Assembly: GCA_025458585.1 (NCBI GenBank)
Contig: JALOSD010000106.1
Location: forward strand, 1 to 18,476
Length of the DNA stretch: 18,476 nucleotides
Origin: Burkholderiaceae bacterium
GTDB lineage: Bacteria; Pseudomonadota; Gammaproteobacteria; Burkholderiales; Burkholderiaceae_C
Direction: 5' to 3'
The first letter of the stretch is position 1. Every line of letters starts with the position of its first letter. Shown piece after piece: positions 18,322 through 18,476 of this stretch. A program made the translations under genes and the position numbers. Below the pieces are notes generated by a model that saw only the letters and a program-made list of their open reading frames with translations, searched no databases and was not told the origin of the DNA.

Positions 18322-18476
18322 ATGGTCGTCGCATTGTGCGCCGCCGCGGTGTCGCGTCGTGCCATGCCCCTCGCGGACGGCGGCTGCGCGCCGGGCACGC
18401 CGAACGACGAGAGGGAGGCCGAGACGCAACTGATCCTGTCCGCCGGCGGCATCGCCGCGATCGTGCTGTGGGGGCT
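18322..18476 (+). CDS. Possible 5' end of a gene running off the right edge, membrane-like N-terminus
   Basis: The plus frame from the ATG at 18322 is open to the edge and its last part reads TQLILSAGGIAAIVLWG, a plausible first membrane helix or signal anchor. A strong ribosome site GAGGGAGG lies at 18411-18418, suggesting that translation really begins near 18424-18430, where only ACG and CTG codons are available. Start codon and identity are therefore unresolved; the upstream ATGs at 18322 and 18364 have no ribosome site. TATGGT at 18321-18326 could instead be a -10 element. Family not recognised. Confidence 0.35.
   Translation, partial: MVVALCAAAVSRRAMPLADGGCAPGTPNDEREAETQLILSAGGIAAIVLWG

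Overview
The window is about 18.5 kb of very GC-rich DNA with strongly GC-biased third codon positions. Protein types and gene order point to a betaproteobacterium of the order Burkholderiales, most likely the Rubrivivax/Leptothrix/Methylibium group or a comamonad. Supporting signs are the large plus small pimeloyl-CoA-dehydrogenase-type pair, the tupBCA order, the Burkholderiales-style SUMF1/EgtB-like protein, a degenerate HD-GYP-like protein, and an intergenic repeat I recognise from this group. This placement is inference from family resemblance; there is no rRNA or other marker here.

Layout. 1-1274 (-): nadE, glutamine-dependent NAD+ synthetase, cut by the left edge. 1290-2480 (+): FemAB/GNAT-like acyltransferase (COG3146 type). 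2467-5073 (-): exported two-module M16 zinc metallopeptidase. 5278-5820 (-): soluble inorganic pyrophosphatase ppa, divergent from 6043-8128 (+), a membrane proton-pumping pyrophosphatase hppA that is broken in this sequence. A strong hairpin terminator follows at 8143-8175. 8227-10492 (-): a tungstate ABC transporter operon in the order permease, ATPase, binding protein (tupB, tupC, tupA), with a ModE-like operator at 10546-10569. 10773-11915 (-): EgtB/SenA/SUMF1-like protein. 11971-14106 (+): two acyl-CoA dehydrogenase genes separated by a short intergenic repeat. 14198-16368 (+): degenerate HD-GYP-like protein followed by a P1-family (DmpA-like) peptidase. 16603-17249 (+): VapBC-type toxin-antitoxin pair. 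17296-17832 (-): DUF2505 (SRPBCC-like) protein. 17833-18321 has no recognisable gene, and a possible gene start runs off the right edge.

How the genes work together. Most of the window is core metabolism: NAD synthesis, pyrophosphate removal, acyl-CoA oxidation. The two pyrophosphatases sit back to back, one wasting and one conserving pyrophosphate energy. The tup operon imports tungstate, and the operator suggests ModE-type control by tungstate or molybdate. VapBC is the only clearly accessory module.

The most notable anomaly is that three otherwise well-conserved genes (M16 peptidase, hppA, first acyl-CoA dehydrogenase) each appear to lack an internal block: about 35-40 residues, about 17-20 residues with a frameshift, and about 80-85 residues. 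Either this stretch carries several real deletions or the assembly has collapsed or dropped short segments. Deciding this comes before any claim of pseudogenes. I do not see a convincing new biological system in this window.
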